DNA of 64,000 nucleotides from positions 1 through 64,000 of the forward strand of contig CADAZN010000006.1 in assembly GCA_902792435.1 (NCBI GenBank). Direction: 5' to 3'. Numbering within the stretch: position 1 is the first letter of the stretch; every line of letters starts with the position of its first letter. The notes under the pieces are model-generated. The model saw nothing but the letters and a program-made list of their open reading frames with translations. It was not told where the DNA came from and searched no databases. Below, one piece after another: positions 15,916-23,764 of this stretch. This DNA is from an uncultured Bacteroidales bacterium. GTDB taxonomy: Bacteria > Bacteroidota > Bacteroidia > Bacteroidales > Muribaculaceae. The translations under genes and the position numbers were made by a program.

Positions 15916-17655
15916 ATGTCATTGTTTAGTAAGTCAAAATCTAAGAATCAGGGCCAAGTTTCTAATGATCAAGTCGCTATAAAGTATAGTGACAACATGT
16001 CGCTTGAGGAATCGTTGATATATTGTCTTGATAGTCTCAATTGCAAATTTGAGACTCGCAAAGGTGAAGCCGATGATGTGTTTTATGATTTCAAGTATCA
16101 AGGAAGGTTTTTTACCATTAGGCTGTTTTTGAAGAAAAACATGTTGACTTTTATCTATGCCTACATGTATTCTACCAGTGCCGACAATTTGAATGTCGTG
16201 CGCCACGTATGTAACGTTTTTAACAATGCATGCTATTGCCATAAATTGCTCTATAGTATGATAAGCGACCGTTTCGAGGTAGCCGCTCATTGTGAGATGC
16301 CAGTAATGAAAAACAGTCTTGAAGTAGAGGAGTTTGCTTCCATTCTCGATACCTTTTTTAATGTGCAGCGCGATTTCTCTCAAAAAGTTGAAGAGGAGAT
16401 AAAAGATGACAGGGGAGGTTATTTCAAGGATCTTGAATATCACCAAGCTTTAGATGAGCGTGAGAATACTATAGCACATGAATTTGAACTCAATCATCAA
16501 AATGAGGGCGAGCTGGTTCGCAGTAACGAAGATTTTACTTACACAATTTCCGACTTCATGCAGTTGGCGTGTGATGATATTACTCCAGTATCATATACCA
16601 AATTGCGCATAATAGAAGATGATGCGATAACAACATATGAGGATGACCTGATGATAAGGGAAATGCCTCTTTATTCGCCTATAATTGAAGTAGTTGAGCC
16701 AATCTGTGAGGGAGAGGAACGTCAAGTGAGATTTTCGAGGCAAAGTGCTGTAATGATTGTTGATTTTCAAGATGCAAGTCAAGAGTCGCATTCACTCACA
16801 ATAAATCTTGTTGCACGCGACGAGGATAAGTCGACTCTCTATTATAGGGCGTATGCGGCCGTACAACCTGCCGACCTTGACCGCTCACAGTCGCTCACCA
16901 CATTAAATGAAAATGCTTCACGAGGATTGGTTTCTCTGCTGCTCGCCTACGATAAAGTGGATTCGACGAAGAAGGTGAAGGAGTTTGATTACATGTGGAA
17001 AGAATATCAAGATCATGTAAAAGACAAGGATGCATCGCTCACGACCGACGAAATGATTATTGCTCAGTTGTCGAATGCTCATGTGGGCTTGAATTATTAC
17101 TGGGGACGGCGTTATTTTGCTCTAGGCCAATATGCTCAAGCTTTAAAACTTTTCATGAATGCTTATCACGTTATCAAGCATGATAGTGTGTCCTCGGTGA
17201 GCGATGCACTCGACAGCCTGAGCTTCTACATTGGTTTCTGCTTGTGTGAGATGGGAAAATTTGATAGGGCTTTTTATTATCTTGAGATTTGTCGTGGTTC
17301 AGGAAACATAGAGCATGTGCAGGAACTTGTAAATGTCCTTGCCAATGCGGGCGACATGAGGGTGTTTCATTTCATTGACGGCTACCTTAAAATAGTTGAG
17401 CAGAACTATTATAATGATGAATCTGAGCTTCCCGAACATATTGCTAGATTTGTGTCATTTTTGAAACGTAGACGCGCTTATAGCTTGATAAATTTTGGCA
17501 AGCTGGAAGACGCAGAAAAGGAGTTTCGTGAGTTGCTCGAAGATCCCTTCAGTAAAGATTATGCAATTAATGAGCTTGCTTATATTCAAAAAATGCAAAG
17601 GATGAGGATAGGGGAGGATGCCACACCCGATGCCACTGAGAAAAGTGAGCAATAG
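15916..17655 (+). CDS. TPR-containing protein of unknown function
   Basis: 579 residues from the ATG at 15916 (MSLFSKSKSKNQ). The frame is open 41 codons further up, but that stretch is AT-rich, ends in NHM and looks non-coding. The N-terminal 150 residues (MSLEESLIYCLDSLNCKFE, FEVAAHCEMPVM) resemble YbjN-like sensory-domain folds, an inference from pattern only. After an acidic middle come TPR-like helices: NYYWGRRYFALGQYAQALKL and SFYIGFCLCEMGKFDRAFYY, then LINFGKLEDAEKEFRELL. There is no signal peptide or membrane helix, so it is likely cytoplasmic. It convergently faces hup across the terminator at 17675-17714. No function can be assigned. Confidence 0.7.
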   Translation: MSLFSKSKSKNQGQVSNDQVAIKYSDNMSLEESLIYCLDSLNCKFETRKGEADDVFYDFKYQGRFFTIRLFLKKNMLTFIYAYMYSTSADNLNVVRHVCNVFNNACYCHKLLYSMISDRFEVAAHCEMPVMKNSLEVEEFASILDTFFNVQRDFSQKVEEEIKDDRGGYFKDLEYHQALDERENTIAHEFELNHQNEGELVRSNEDFTYTISDFMQLACDDITPVSYTKLRIIEDDAITTYEDDLMIREMPLYSPIIEVVEPICEGEERQVRFSRQSAVMIVDFQDASQESHSLTINLVARDEDKSTLYYRAYAAVQPADLDRSQSLTTLNENASRGLVSLLLAYDKVDSTKKVKEFDYMWKEYQDHVKDKDASLTTDEMIIAQLSNAHVGLNYYWGRRYFALGQYAQALKLFMNAYHVIKHDSVSSVSDALDSLSFYIGFCLCEMGKFDRAFYYLEICRGSGNIEHVQELVNVLANAGDMRVFHFIDGYLKIVEQNYYNDESELPEHIARFVSFLKRRRAYSLINFGKLEDAEKEFRELLEDPFSKDYAINELAYIQKMQRMRIGEDATPDATEKSEQ

Positions 17656-17674
17656 CCCTGATAACTTAATATAA

Positions 17675-17714
17675 AAATAAAGGCTTCGCGTCAATTGACG
17701 TGAAACCTTTATTT
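17675..17714. terminator. Bidirectional terminator between the TPR gene and hup
   Basis: Stem AAATAAAGG (17675-17683)/CCTTTATTT (17706-17714), with an inner CGTCAATTGACG palindrome. A- and T-runs flank it on both sides. Confidence 0.8.
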
Positions 17715-17737
17715 CGTTAAATTCTTGCTTAAGAAGC

Positions 17738-18010
17738 TTATTTAACCTTAGCTGCGAGTTCAGCACCAGCTTTGAATTTAACCACTTTTCTTGCGGGGAT
17801 AGTGATTTTTTTCTTAGTCTGAGGATTTAAGCCTTGACGCTCAGCTTTCTCAACAACACCAAAAGTGCCGAAGCCGATAAGAGCAACCTTGTCACCCTTA
17901 GCAAGTGCACCACCTACAGCGCAAAGAGCAGCCTCGAGGGCAGCCTTAGCTTGAACTTTAGTTAATTTTGCTTCTTCAGCAATAGCGTTTACTAATTCTG
18001 TTTTGTTCAT
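17738..18010 (-). CDS. hup: HU-family DNA-binding protein
   Basis: 90-residue histone-like protein that bends and compacts DNA as a dimer. The sequence is a complete HU fold: MNKTELVNAIAEEAKLTKVQ at the N-terminus, the core GDKVALIGFGTFGVVEKAER, the DNA-contacting arm with GLNPQTKKKITIPARKVVKF, and the C-terminal helix AGAELAAKVK. The length is standard. It is a single-gene unit with its own promoter (18064-18094) and the shared terminator. Confidence 0.95.
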   Translation of the reverse strand: MNKTELVNAIAEEAKLTKVQAKAALEAALCAVGGALAKGDKVALIGFGTFGVVEKAERQGLNPQTKKKITIPARKVVKFKAGAELAAKVK

Positions 18011-18063
18011 AATAATTGATGATTAAATTGTTAACAAAATAGTTTTGAATGCTTTTAACATCG

Positions 18064-18094
18064 CAAATATAGAAAAACAAAAACATTCAGCAAA
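18064..18094 (-). promoter_or_regulatory. hup promoter
   Basis: The minus strand has TTTG (18091-18094) and TATATTTG (18064-18071), separated by 19 bases, which is the canonical Bacteroidetes spacing. The leader is about 45 bases. Confidence 0.75.
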
Positions 18095-18176
18095 AAAAAA
18101 TTGAACAATTTTCATATTTTTTATTAAAAAAGGTCATTTTTCTTCTATAAAATGGTGCAATATCGGCAATTTACTA

Positions 18177-18184
18177 TAATTTTG
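18177..18184 (+). promoter_or_regulatory. Promoter of the rhomboid operon
   Basis: The -7 box TAATTTTG is about 66 bases before the first rhomboid ATG. The -33 element is not clear. Confidence 0.55.
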
Positions 18185-18250
18185 TCCTTTGAAAATAATA
18201 TATAATTAAACAACTTAAAAAGTCCCAGTTCGCTTAATATTAGTGATAAA

Positions 18251-18973
18251 ATGAGTACAAATTTTCGTTGGAATACCCCATCAATTCCTATTGCAACAAA
18301 GAATATCATAATCATAAATTCTATATTGTGGTTGGCAACCTTGTTGTTAGGTCAGCGAGGAATTGTAGACTTGAATAAATACTTAGCATTGCATTTTTGG
18401 CTAGCTGAAGATTTCCACGTTCATCAATTTGTTACATATATGTTCATGCACGATTCCAGCGGTTTTTCTACTGGAATATGGCACATATTATTTAATATGT
18501 TCACATTATGGATGTTTGGATCACTTCTTGAACGCGTGATGGGCGTTAAGCGATTCTTGATTTTCTACTTCGTTTGCGGCATTGGTGCCGGTATTGTTCA
18601 AGAGGTAGTATGGCACTTGACCATAGGCGATTTGAGTGCTTATACAGGTGTTAATACAGGAAGTGAAATAATACCAGTTAATCAATTCTATAACCTCTTA
18701 ATGACAGTGGGTGCTTCGGGTGCTGTGTTTGGTATCTTGCTTGCCTTTGCTGTGCTGTTTCCCAATATTCCCATATACATCATGCTCATCCCCATACCTG
18801 TCAAGGCAAAGTGGGCTGTGATAGGTTTTGCACTGTTTGAGTTGTTCTTTGGTGTTGCGGGTATCAACAGCAGTGTCGCACATTTTGCCCACTTGGGAGG
18901 TATGCTCTTTGCGGCGATACTACTGTTCTACTGGAAGAAGAAAGGCGTTTTTAACCGTTATCATGAGATTTGA
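18251..18973 (+). CDS. Rhomboid family intramembrane serine protease
   Basis: 240-residue polytopic membrane protein that should cut transmembrane substrates within the bilayer. Family motifs: HILFNMFTLWMFG (second helix region), the nucleophile loop VGASGAVFG (Ser156) and HFAHLGGMLF (catalytic His214), giving the Ser-His dyad. About six helices are expected. The next gene, also a rhomboid, starts inside its last codons (18963-18973, 11-base overlap), so the two are translationally coupled. It is first gene of an apparent operon of two rhomboids, an EEP-family protein and perhaps the M3 peptidase. Substrates are unknown. Confidence 0.9.
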   Translation: MSTNFRWNTPSIPIATKNIIIINSILWLATLLLGQRGIVDLNKYLALHFWLAEDFHVHQFVTYMFMHDSSGFSTGIWHILFNMFTLWMFGSLLERVMGVKRFLIFYFVCGIGAGIVQEVVWHLTIGDLSAYTGVNTGSEIIPVNQFYNLLMTVGASGAVFGILLAFAVLFPNIPIYIMLIPIPVKAKWAVIGFALFELFFGVAGINSSVAHFAHLGGMLFAAILLFYWKKKGVFNRYHEI

Positions 18974-19886
18974 CGAGATAAAGAATCGGTATAATGCCGC
19001 CTCGTTGTTGATGCGTTTTATCTACATCAACATCGCAGTGTTTGTTGTGTTGCGCCTTGTTGGGGTGTTGTCATTTCTGGGCACTGGCGACAGCAACGTT
19101 CTTGTCCAGTGGGTGGAATTGCCAGCCGACTTGTGGTTGTTATTGCGTCGTCCGTGGACTATAATCACTTATATGTTCTCCCATTATGGCGTGTTGCACA
19201 TCTTGTTCAACATGTTGTGGTTCTATTGGCTTGGCCGCATCTTTTTGGAGTTCTTCACTCCGCGCCAATTGGGAGGTCTTTATGTGCTTGGTGGTCTGGG
19301 TGGTGCTGCTCTGTATATTGCCGCCTATAACCTGTTGCCGCATCTAAACGGTAGCCAGGCAATGATGCTGGGTGCATCGGCCTCGGTGATGGCGATAGTT
19401 ATTGCCGTCTCGGTTTATCGTCCTGACTATCAAATTAACCTGCTTTTCATTGGCGGTGTTTCCCTAAAGTGGGTTGCAATTGCAACTGTGTTTATTGACC
19501 TAATAGGAATTGAGGGAGCCAATATGGGTGGGCACATAGCTCACCTGGGTGGCATGCTCATGGGCTTGTGGTTTGGATTGTCGATAAAGCGTGGCCATGA
19601 CATTACGTCGTGGATAAACCGCTGCATTGACGCTGTGGTGTCGATATTCAAGAAGCGTCCTCGCCAGAAGGCATGGGAACCTATAAAAGGTAATGCCTCT
19701 AAAGCAAAGAAGACAAAAAAGGCGAAAAAGCAGACAAAAACTGCCGACAGCGATAAGAGTGAGCCGTCGGCGTCGCTCGACGAACAGCGACTCGATGAAA
19801 TACTTGGCAAGCTCAAGCGCTCGGGCTATGGTGCCTTGAGCGACGAGGAGAAAGAATTTCTGTTTAACGCATCTCGCAAGCGATAA
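18963..19886 (+). CDS. Second rhomboid family protease with basic C-terminal tail
   Basis: 307 residues from the ATG at 18963, which overlaps the end of the upstream rhomboid; MRFDEIKNRYNAASLLMRF is a typical start. Rhomboid motifs: LHILFNMLWFYWLGRIF, the nucleophile loop MLGASASVMA (Ser139) and GGHIAHLGGMLMG (catalytic His194). After the last helix comes a cytoplasmic tail rich in Lys (about 240-265). It ends in an acidic module, EILGKLKRSGYGALSDEEKEFL, a C-terminal motif I recall from many Bacteroidetes rhomboids. It is clearly diverged from its neighbour, so this is an old pair and not a fresh duplication. Confidence 0.9.
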   Translation: MRFDEIKNRYNAASLLMRFIYINIAVFVVLRLVGVLSFLGTGDSNVLVQWVELPADLWLLLRRPWTIITYMFSHYGVLHILFNMLWFYWLGRIFLEFFTPRQLGGLYVLGGLGGAALYIAAYNLLPHLNGSQAMMLGASASVMAIVIAVSVYRPDYQINLLFIGGVSLKWVAIATVFIDLIGIEGANMGGHIAHLGGMLMGLWFGLSIKRGHDITSWINRCIDAVVSIFKKRPRQKAWEPIKGNASKAKKTKKAKKQTKTADSDKSEPSASLDEQRLDEILGKLKRSGYGALSDEEKEFLFNASRKR

Positions 19887-19892
19887 ATCTCT

Positions 19893-21008
19893 ATGAAAGG
19901 ACTCAAGCTGGGAAAAATAACAGTCAAGGCAGTGCTGCTCACTATCACAATAGTGATGGCGGTGCTGATGCTTATGTCGGCTTGGGGCGGGGTGGTGGAC
20001 CCCAACACGAGTACCTTATTCTCAATGCTCACTCTGGGCATGCCCATTGTGCTGATTGTCAATCTTGTGATATTGGTGATGTGGCTCTTGCTGTTTCGTT
20101 GGCGCTACGCACTAATACCACTGGTGGCGGTGTTGCTCTCGTGGGGACCTATAAGCACGGTGTGTCCCCTCAATGTGTTTGCCAAGAATTATGACGTTGA
20201 CTCCACCTTCAAGGTAATGAGCTATAACGTCGCCAACTTTGATTATACTAACCAGGACAAGCCCTCAAAACCTATGCGGCACATTTTGGATCAGGATGCT
20301 GACCTCGTGCTGATGCAGGAGGGCTCGCAGGAACGCAACTACCTTACCGTACCCAATGTGATAGGTATGCGTGATGAGATAATTCAGAAATATCCCTACC
20401 GCAGCAGTGGCTATCGTGACCTGGTTATACTGTCAAAATATCCTTATACTGTTGTGTCGGATTCGGCTTTTGAGACAAATCCCAATCACGATGGTGGGGT
20501 ATATGCAAAAGCTTTTGACATTGAGATGTCTGGTGGCAGGCAGTTGCGCGTTATCAGTCTGCATCTGCGTTCAATAGGCATGGACAGGAGTGATAAGGAT
20601 TTATACACCGACCTAACTCGTCGTGAGGTAAACGTTAACAATCGTAACAACTTGCAACGCATCAAGCATTCGCTCTACGACAAGCTTGGTCGCGCATTTG
20701 TTCGTCATGCCGAGGAAGCTCACATCATACGCACCCTTATCGATAATGGTCCAGCCAATGTTATAGTGTGTGGTGATTTTAATGAGGCACCATCGTCCTA
20801 TTGCTATCGCACACTGCGAGGTGATGACCTTAGCGATGCTTTCCAGGATTGTGGTTGTGGCTTCACCTACACTTTTAATGCCAATCGCATGTATTTTAAG
20901 ATTGACCACATCCTCTATCGTGGCGCTATGGAGGCAGTAGATTGGAGCATAGCCAAGGTGCCCGACAGCGACCACTACCCGCAGATGGCAACCTTCATTT
21001 GGAAATAA
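19893..21008 (+). CDS. Membrane-anchored endonuclease/exonuclease/phosphatase family protein
   Basis: 371 residues. The first 100 contain about three hydrophobic helices. The rest is an EEP fold with the metal and catalytic motifs VMSYNVANFD, LVLMQEGSQ, VIVCGDFNEAPSS, KIDHILYRG and the final SDHYPQMATF. The family ranges over nucleases, phosphoinositide phosphatases and sphingomyelinase-like enzymes. The substrate cannot be chosen from the sequence, but the membrane anchor suggests a periplasmic substrate. The start is 6 bases after the second rhomboid stop, so co-transcription is very likely. Confidence 0.85.
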   Translation: MKGLKLGKITVKAVLLTITIVMAVLMLMSAWGGVVDPNTSTLFSMLTLGMPIVLIVNLVILVMWLLLFRWRYALIPLVAVLLSWGPISTVCPLNVFAKNYDVDSTFKVMSYNVANFDYTNQDKPSKPMRHILDQDADLVLMQEGSQERNYLTVPNVIGMRDEIIQKYPYRSSGYRDLVILSKYPYTVVSDSAFETNPNHDGGVYAKAFDIEMSGGRQLRVISLHLRSIGMDRSDKDLYTDLTRREVNVNNRNNLQRIKHSLYDKLGRAFVRHAEEAHIIRTLIDNGPANVIVCGDFNEAPSSYCYRTLRGDDLSDAFQDCGCGFTYTFNANRMYFKIDHILYRGAMEAVDWSIAKVPDSDHYPQMATFIWK

Positions 21009-21055
21009 CTATAGTAACGTAATTAAATACTCAAAAAACTAATAACTAAACTATT

Positions 21056-23182
21056 ATGAGAAAAACAATTGTTTCATTACTCGCCATCGCTGTTTTGGCT
21101 TTGCCGGCAGCAGGCAAAACACCTAAGAAAGTGAAAACAGCCGAGAATGTTAATCCATTTATGACGGAGTACACCACCAAGTACCAAATTCCGCCATTCG
21201 AGAGCATCAAGTATGAGCACTACATGCCAGCCCTTGAGGAAGGTATTGCTCAGCACAACAAGGAAATTGAGATGATAGCTAATGCTAGACAGACTCCAAC
21301 CTTTGAGAACACCGTTCTGGCTCTTGACAATAGTGGTAAGTTATATAATAAGGTATGCGCTGTGTTTGTGGCTTTGAACGAGAGCGACGCCACTCCCGAG
21401 ATGCAGGAGATTGCCGAAAAGTTCATGCCCTTGATGACTGCTCACGGTGATGAGATTTACATGAACGACGGCCTGTTCTCGCGCATCAAGATGGTGTATA
21501 ACAACGCCGACCAAATGGGTCTCGATCCAGTGCAGAAGCGCCTTGTTGAGAAATACTACAAGCGTTTCGTGCGCAAGGGCGCGTTGCTTGATCCCGAGAA
21601 GAAAGAAGAGCTCATGAAAATCAACCAACGTGAATCGGAGCTTGAGCTTGCATTTGGCAAGAACGTTATGCGTGAGATGAGTGAGAACGTGATTTATGTC
21701 ACCGACAAGGCTCAACTCTCAGGCCTCTCTCAGGAAGCAATCGACGGTGCTGCCGAGCTGGCAAAGGCTCGTGGTCATGAAGGCTGGGCATTCACTGCCT
21801 CGGCTGCCACTCGCCTTGCAGTGCTCAACGATGCCGACAACCGTGACCTGCGCGAGAAAATGTATAAGCTCTACACCACTACTGCAAGCCACGGCGACGA
21901 ATGGGATAACAGCAAGAACATCAACGAGATTCTCAAGCTGCGTCAGCGCAAGGCCAACCTTTTAGGCTTTGAGACTTATGCCGACTACGCTTGCGACCCA
22001 GTAATGGCTAAGACCGTTGAGAAGGCTGAGAACCTGCTCATGCAAATTTGGCGTCCAGCCATCAAGAAGGTTGACGAGGAAGTTGCCGATATGCAGAAGT
22101 ATGCCGATGCTCACGGTGCCAATTTCAAGCTTGAGCCTTGGGATTACTACTACTATGCCAACAAGGTGAAAGCCGAGCGCTACAGCTTCAGCGAGGATGA
22201 GATTCGTCCTTACTTCGAGCTTAACAGCGTGGTGAAGAATGGTATCTTCTATGTTGCCAACAAACTCTACGGTATTACCTTCACCGAGATGAAAGATGCT
22301 CCCAAATATAACCCCGAGGTTACCGTCTACGACGTTAAGGATGCCCAGGGCAAGCATTTGGCTGTGTTTATGACCGACTATTTCCCACGTGCTACCAAGG
22401 CCCAGGGAGCTTGGATGAACGAGATGCAAACCGCCTATAACTACAATGGTGTAGTTGAGCGCCCAATCGTCTACAACGTGGGTAGTTTCAATCCTCCCAC
22501 TAAGGATACACCTTCGTTGCTCACCATCGACCAGGTCGAGACTGTCTTCCACGAGTTCGGACACGCCCTGCACGGAATGTTGACTCAAGTGCCTTATCGT
22601 GGCCTTGCAGGTACCAACATTGATCGTGACATGGTAGAGATGCCATCACAGATTAATGAGCACTGGATGCTTGTTCCCGAGGTGCTCAAGAACTATGCAA
22701 AGCACTACAAGACTGGCGAGGTGATTCCTCAGGCACTTGTTGACAAGCTCATCGAGTCGTCGAAGTTCAACCAGGGCTTCATGACCACCGAGCTCGTGGG
22801 TGCTGCATTGCTCGACATCGAGTGGCATAAAATCAACTGGTGCGACAACATCGACGTCAAAGCATTTGAGCGTTCGGTTGCTAAGCGCCTTCACATGCCC
22901 AAAATCATCGAGTATCGCTATCGCAGCCCTTACTTCAAGCACATCTTCAACAGCGAGGAATACAGCTGCGGCTACTACACCTATCTTTGGGCTCAGGTTC
23001 TTGAGGCCGACGGCTGGGAGCGTTTCCAGCAAGAAGGTCCTATGAATGTGAACGTTGCCAACGACTATCGCCGCTATATCCTTGAGGCTGGTGACACCGA
23101 GGACGCCATGACCCTCTACAAGAAGTTCCGTGGCCGTGAGCCTGATGCCAAGGCTCTCCTCCGCCTGCGTGGACTGGAGTAA
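21056..23182 (+). CDS. M3 family metallopeptidase (peptidyl-dipeptidase Dcp-like)
   Basis: 708 residues including a signal peptide (MRKTIVSLLAIAVLALPAAG), so it is exported to the periplasm. Zinc motif HEFGH at 499-503 (VFHEFGHALHGML) with the usual downstream segment DMVEMPSQINEHWML giving the third ligand. The N-terminal NPFMTEYTTKYQIPPFESIK and YSCGYYTYLWAQVLEADGWERF match Dcp-type enzymes, which release dipeptides from peptide C-termini. It starts 47 bases after the EEP gene with no -7 box seen, so it may be the last gene of the rhomboid operon. The hairpin at 23209-23242 follows. Confidence 0.92.
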   Translation: MRKTIVSLLAIAVLALPAAGKTPKKVKTAENVNPFMTEYTTKYQIPPFESIKYEHYMPALEEGIAQHNKEIEMIANARQTPTFENTVLALDNSGKLYNKVCAVFVALNESDATPEMQEIAEKFMPLMTAHGDEIYMNDGLFSRIKMVYNNADQMGLDPVQKRLVEKYYKRFVRKGALLDPEKKEELMKINQRESELELAFGKNVMREMSENVIYVTDKAQLSGLSQEAIDGAAELAKARGHEGWAFTASAATRLAVLNDADNRDLREKMYKLYTTTASHGDEWDNSKNINEILKLRQRKANLLGFETYADYACDPVMAKTVEKAENLLMQIWRPAIKKVDEEVADMQKYADAHGANFKLEPWDYYYYANKVKAERYSFSEDEIRPYFELNSVVKNGIFYVANKLYGITFTEMKDAPKYNPEVTVYDVKDAQGKHLAVFMTDYFPRATKAQGAWMNEMQTAYNYNGVVERPIVYNVGSFNPPTKDTPSLLTIDQVETVFHEFGHALHGMLTQVPYRGLAGTNIDRDMVEMPSQINEHWMLVPEVLKNYAKHYKTGEVIPQALVDKLIESSKFNQGFMTTELVGAALLDIEWHKINWCDNIDVKAFERSVAKRLHMPKIIEYRYRSPYFKHIFNSEEYSCGYYTYLWAQVLEADGWERFQQEGPMNVNVANDYRRYILEAGDTEDAMTLYKKFRGREPDAKALLRLRGLE

Positions 23183-23208
23183 CACAATTTAAACCTAGTA
23201 TTAATTTG

Positions 23209-23250
23209 TGATGCATAATCCTTTCTAAGTGATTGTGCATCATAAATTTT
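23209..23250 (+). terminator. Terminator after the M3 peptidase, dispersed hairpin element
   Basis: 12-bp stem TGATGCATAATC (23209-23220)/GATTGTGCATCA (23231-23242), one G-T wobble, then TAAATTTT. The arms are nearly the same as those of the hairpin at 8574-8601. Confidence 0.65.
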
Positions 23251-23270
23251 GTTAATACTTGTGGCTTGGA

Positions 23271-23302
23271 TTTGTTGCTTAAATAGAAACAATGTATTTT
23301 TG
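23271..23302 (+). promoter_or_regulatory. Promoter of the small secreted protein
   Basis: TTTG at 23271-23274 and TATTTTTG at 23295-23302, exactly 20 bases apart. The -7 box overlaps an upstream in-frame ATG (23292), which rules that codon out as the start. Confidence 0.75.
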
Positions 23303-23327
23303 TGAAAATCTTCAAAATTATTGCGTT

Positions 23328-23693
23328 ATGAAAACCAAATTGCTCATATCTTTGGCGCTTGCATCTACAGTTTGTGTGGGTGCTATGACAAGCGAGAATG
23401 ACTCTAGCCCGGTTAATCAAGACTCTGTCCAGGTCAGTGCTGATTCTACGCAATTATCAGATCCAGCCCAAGGCTATATCTTTGACAGAGACACCACAGG
23501 GTGGATTGTAAACCATTGTTACGTGCCACCAGCAAATTTACGATTTAGGCCACTTACCTTTACCCATATTGATGGCAAAAAAGTCTTTCGTCAGCCTCAA
23601 TGGAAGATGCTTATACATAGAGATACCTGCGGGCGAGTAGATTCATGTGGACGATTAGAAAGCAAGTCCTGGAACTTTATTATCAGTGATTAA
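23328..23693 (+). CDS. Small secreted protein of unknown function
   Basis: 121 residues from the ATG at 23328 (MKTKLLISLALASTVCVGAM), a clear signal peptide. An in-frame ATG 36 bases upstream lies in the promoter. The mature part begins Ser/Asp/Gln-rich, followed by DRDTTGWIVNHCYVPPANLRF and a C-terminal CGRVDSCGRLES with two closely spaced Cys. No domain was recognised. It has its own promoter and a strong terminator, so it is an independent unit. Confidence 0.65.
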   Translation: MKTKLLISLALASTVCVGAMTSENDSSPVNQDSVQVSADSTQLSDPAQGYIFDRDTTGWIVNHCYVPPANLRFRPLTFTHIDGKKVFRQPQWKMLIHRDTCGRVDSCGRLESKSWNFIISD

Positions 23694-23704
23694 AGTTAAA
23701 CAAT

Positions 23705-23738
23705 CAAGGTCGTTACCAGCGCGCTGGTAACGACCTTG
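23705..23738. terminator. Bidirectional terminator, 34-bp palindrome
   Basis: Perfectly self-complementary arms, CAAGGTCGTTACCAGC (23705-23720) and GCTGGTAACGACCTTG (23723-23738), around a central GC. It separates the convergent small secreted gene and feoB. T-runs on both sides are weak. Confidence 0.75.
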
Positions 23739-23764
23739 TGATTTCGATATAGTGGGAAAAGGGG

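Noticed and set aside
23292..23327. Upstream start for the small secreted protein
   Set aside because: That ATG lies beside the -7 box (23295-23302), upstream of the expected transcript start, and would hide the signal peptide.
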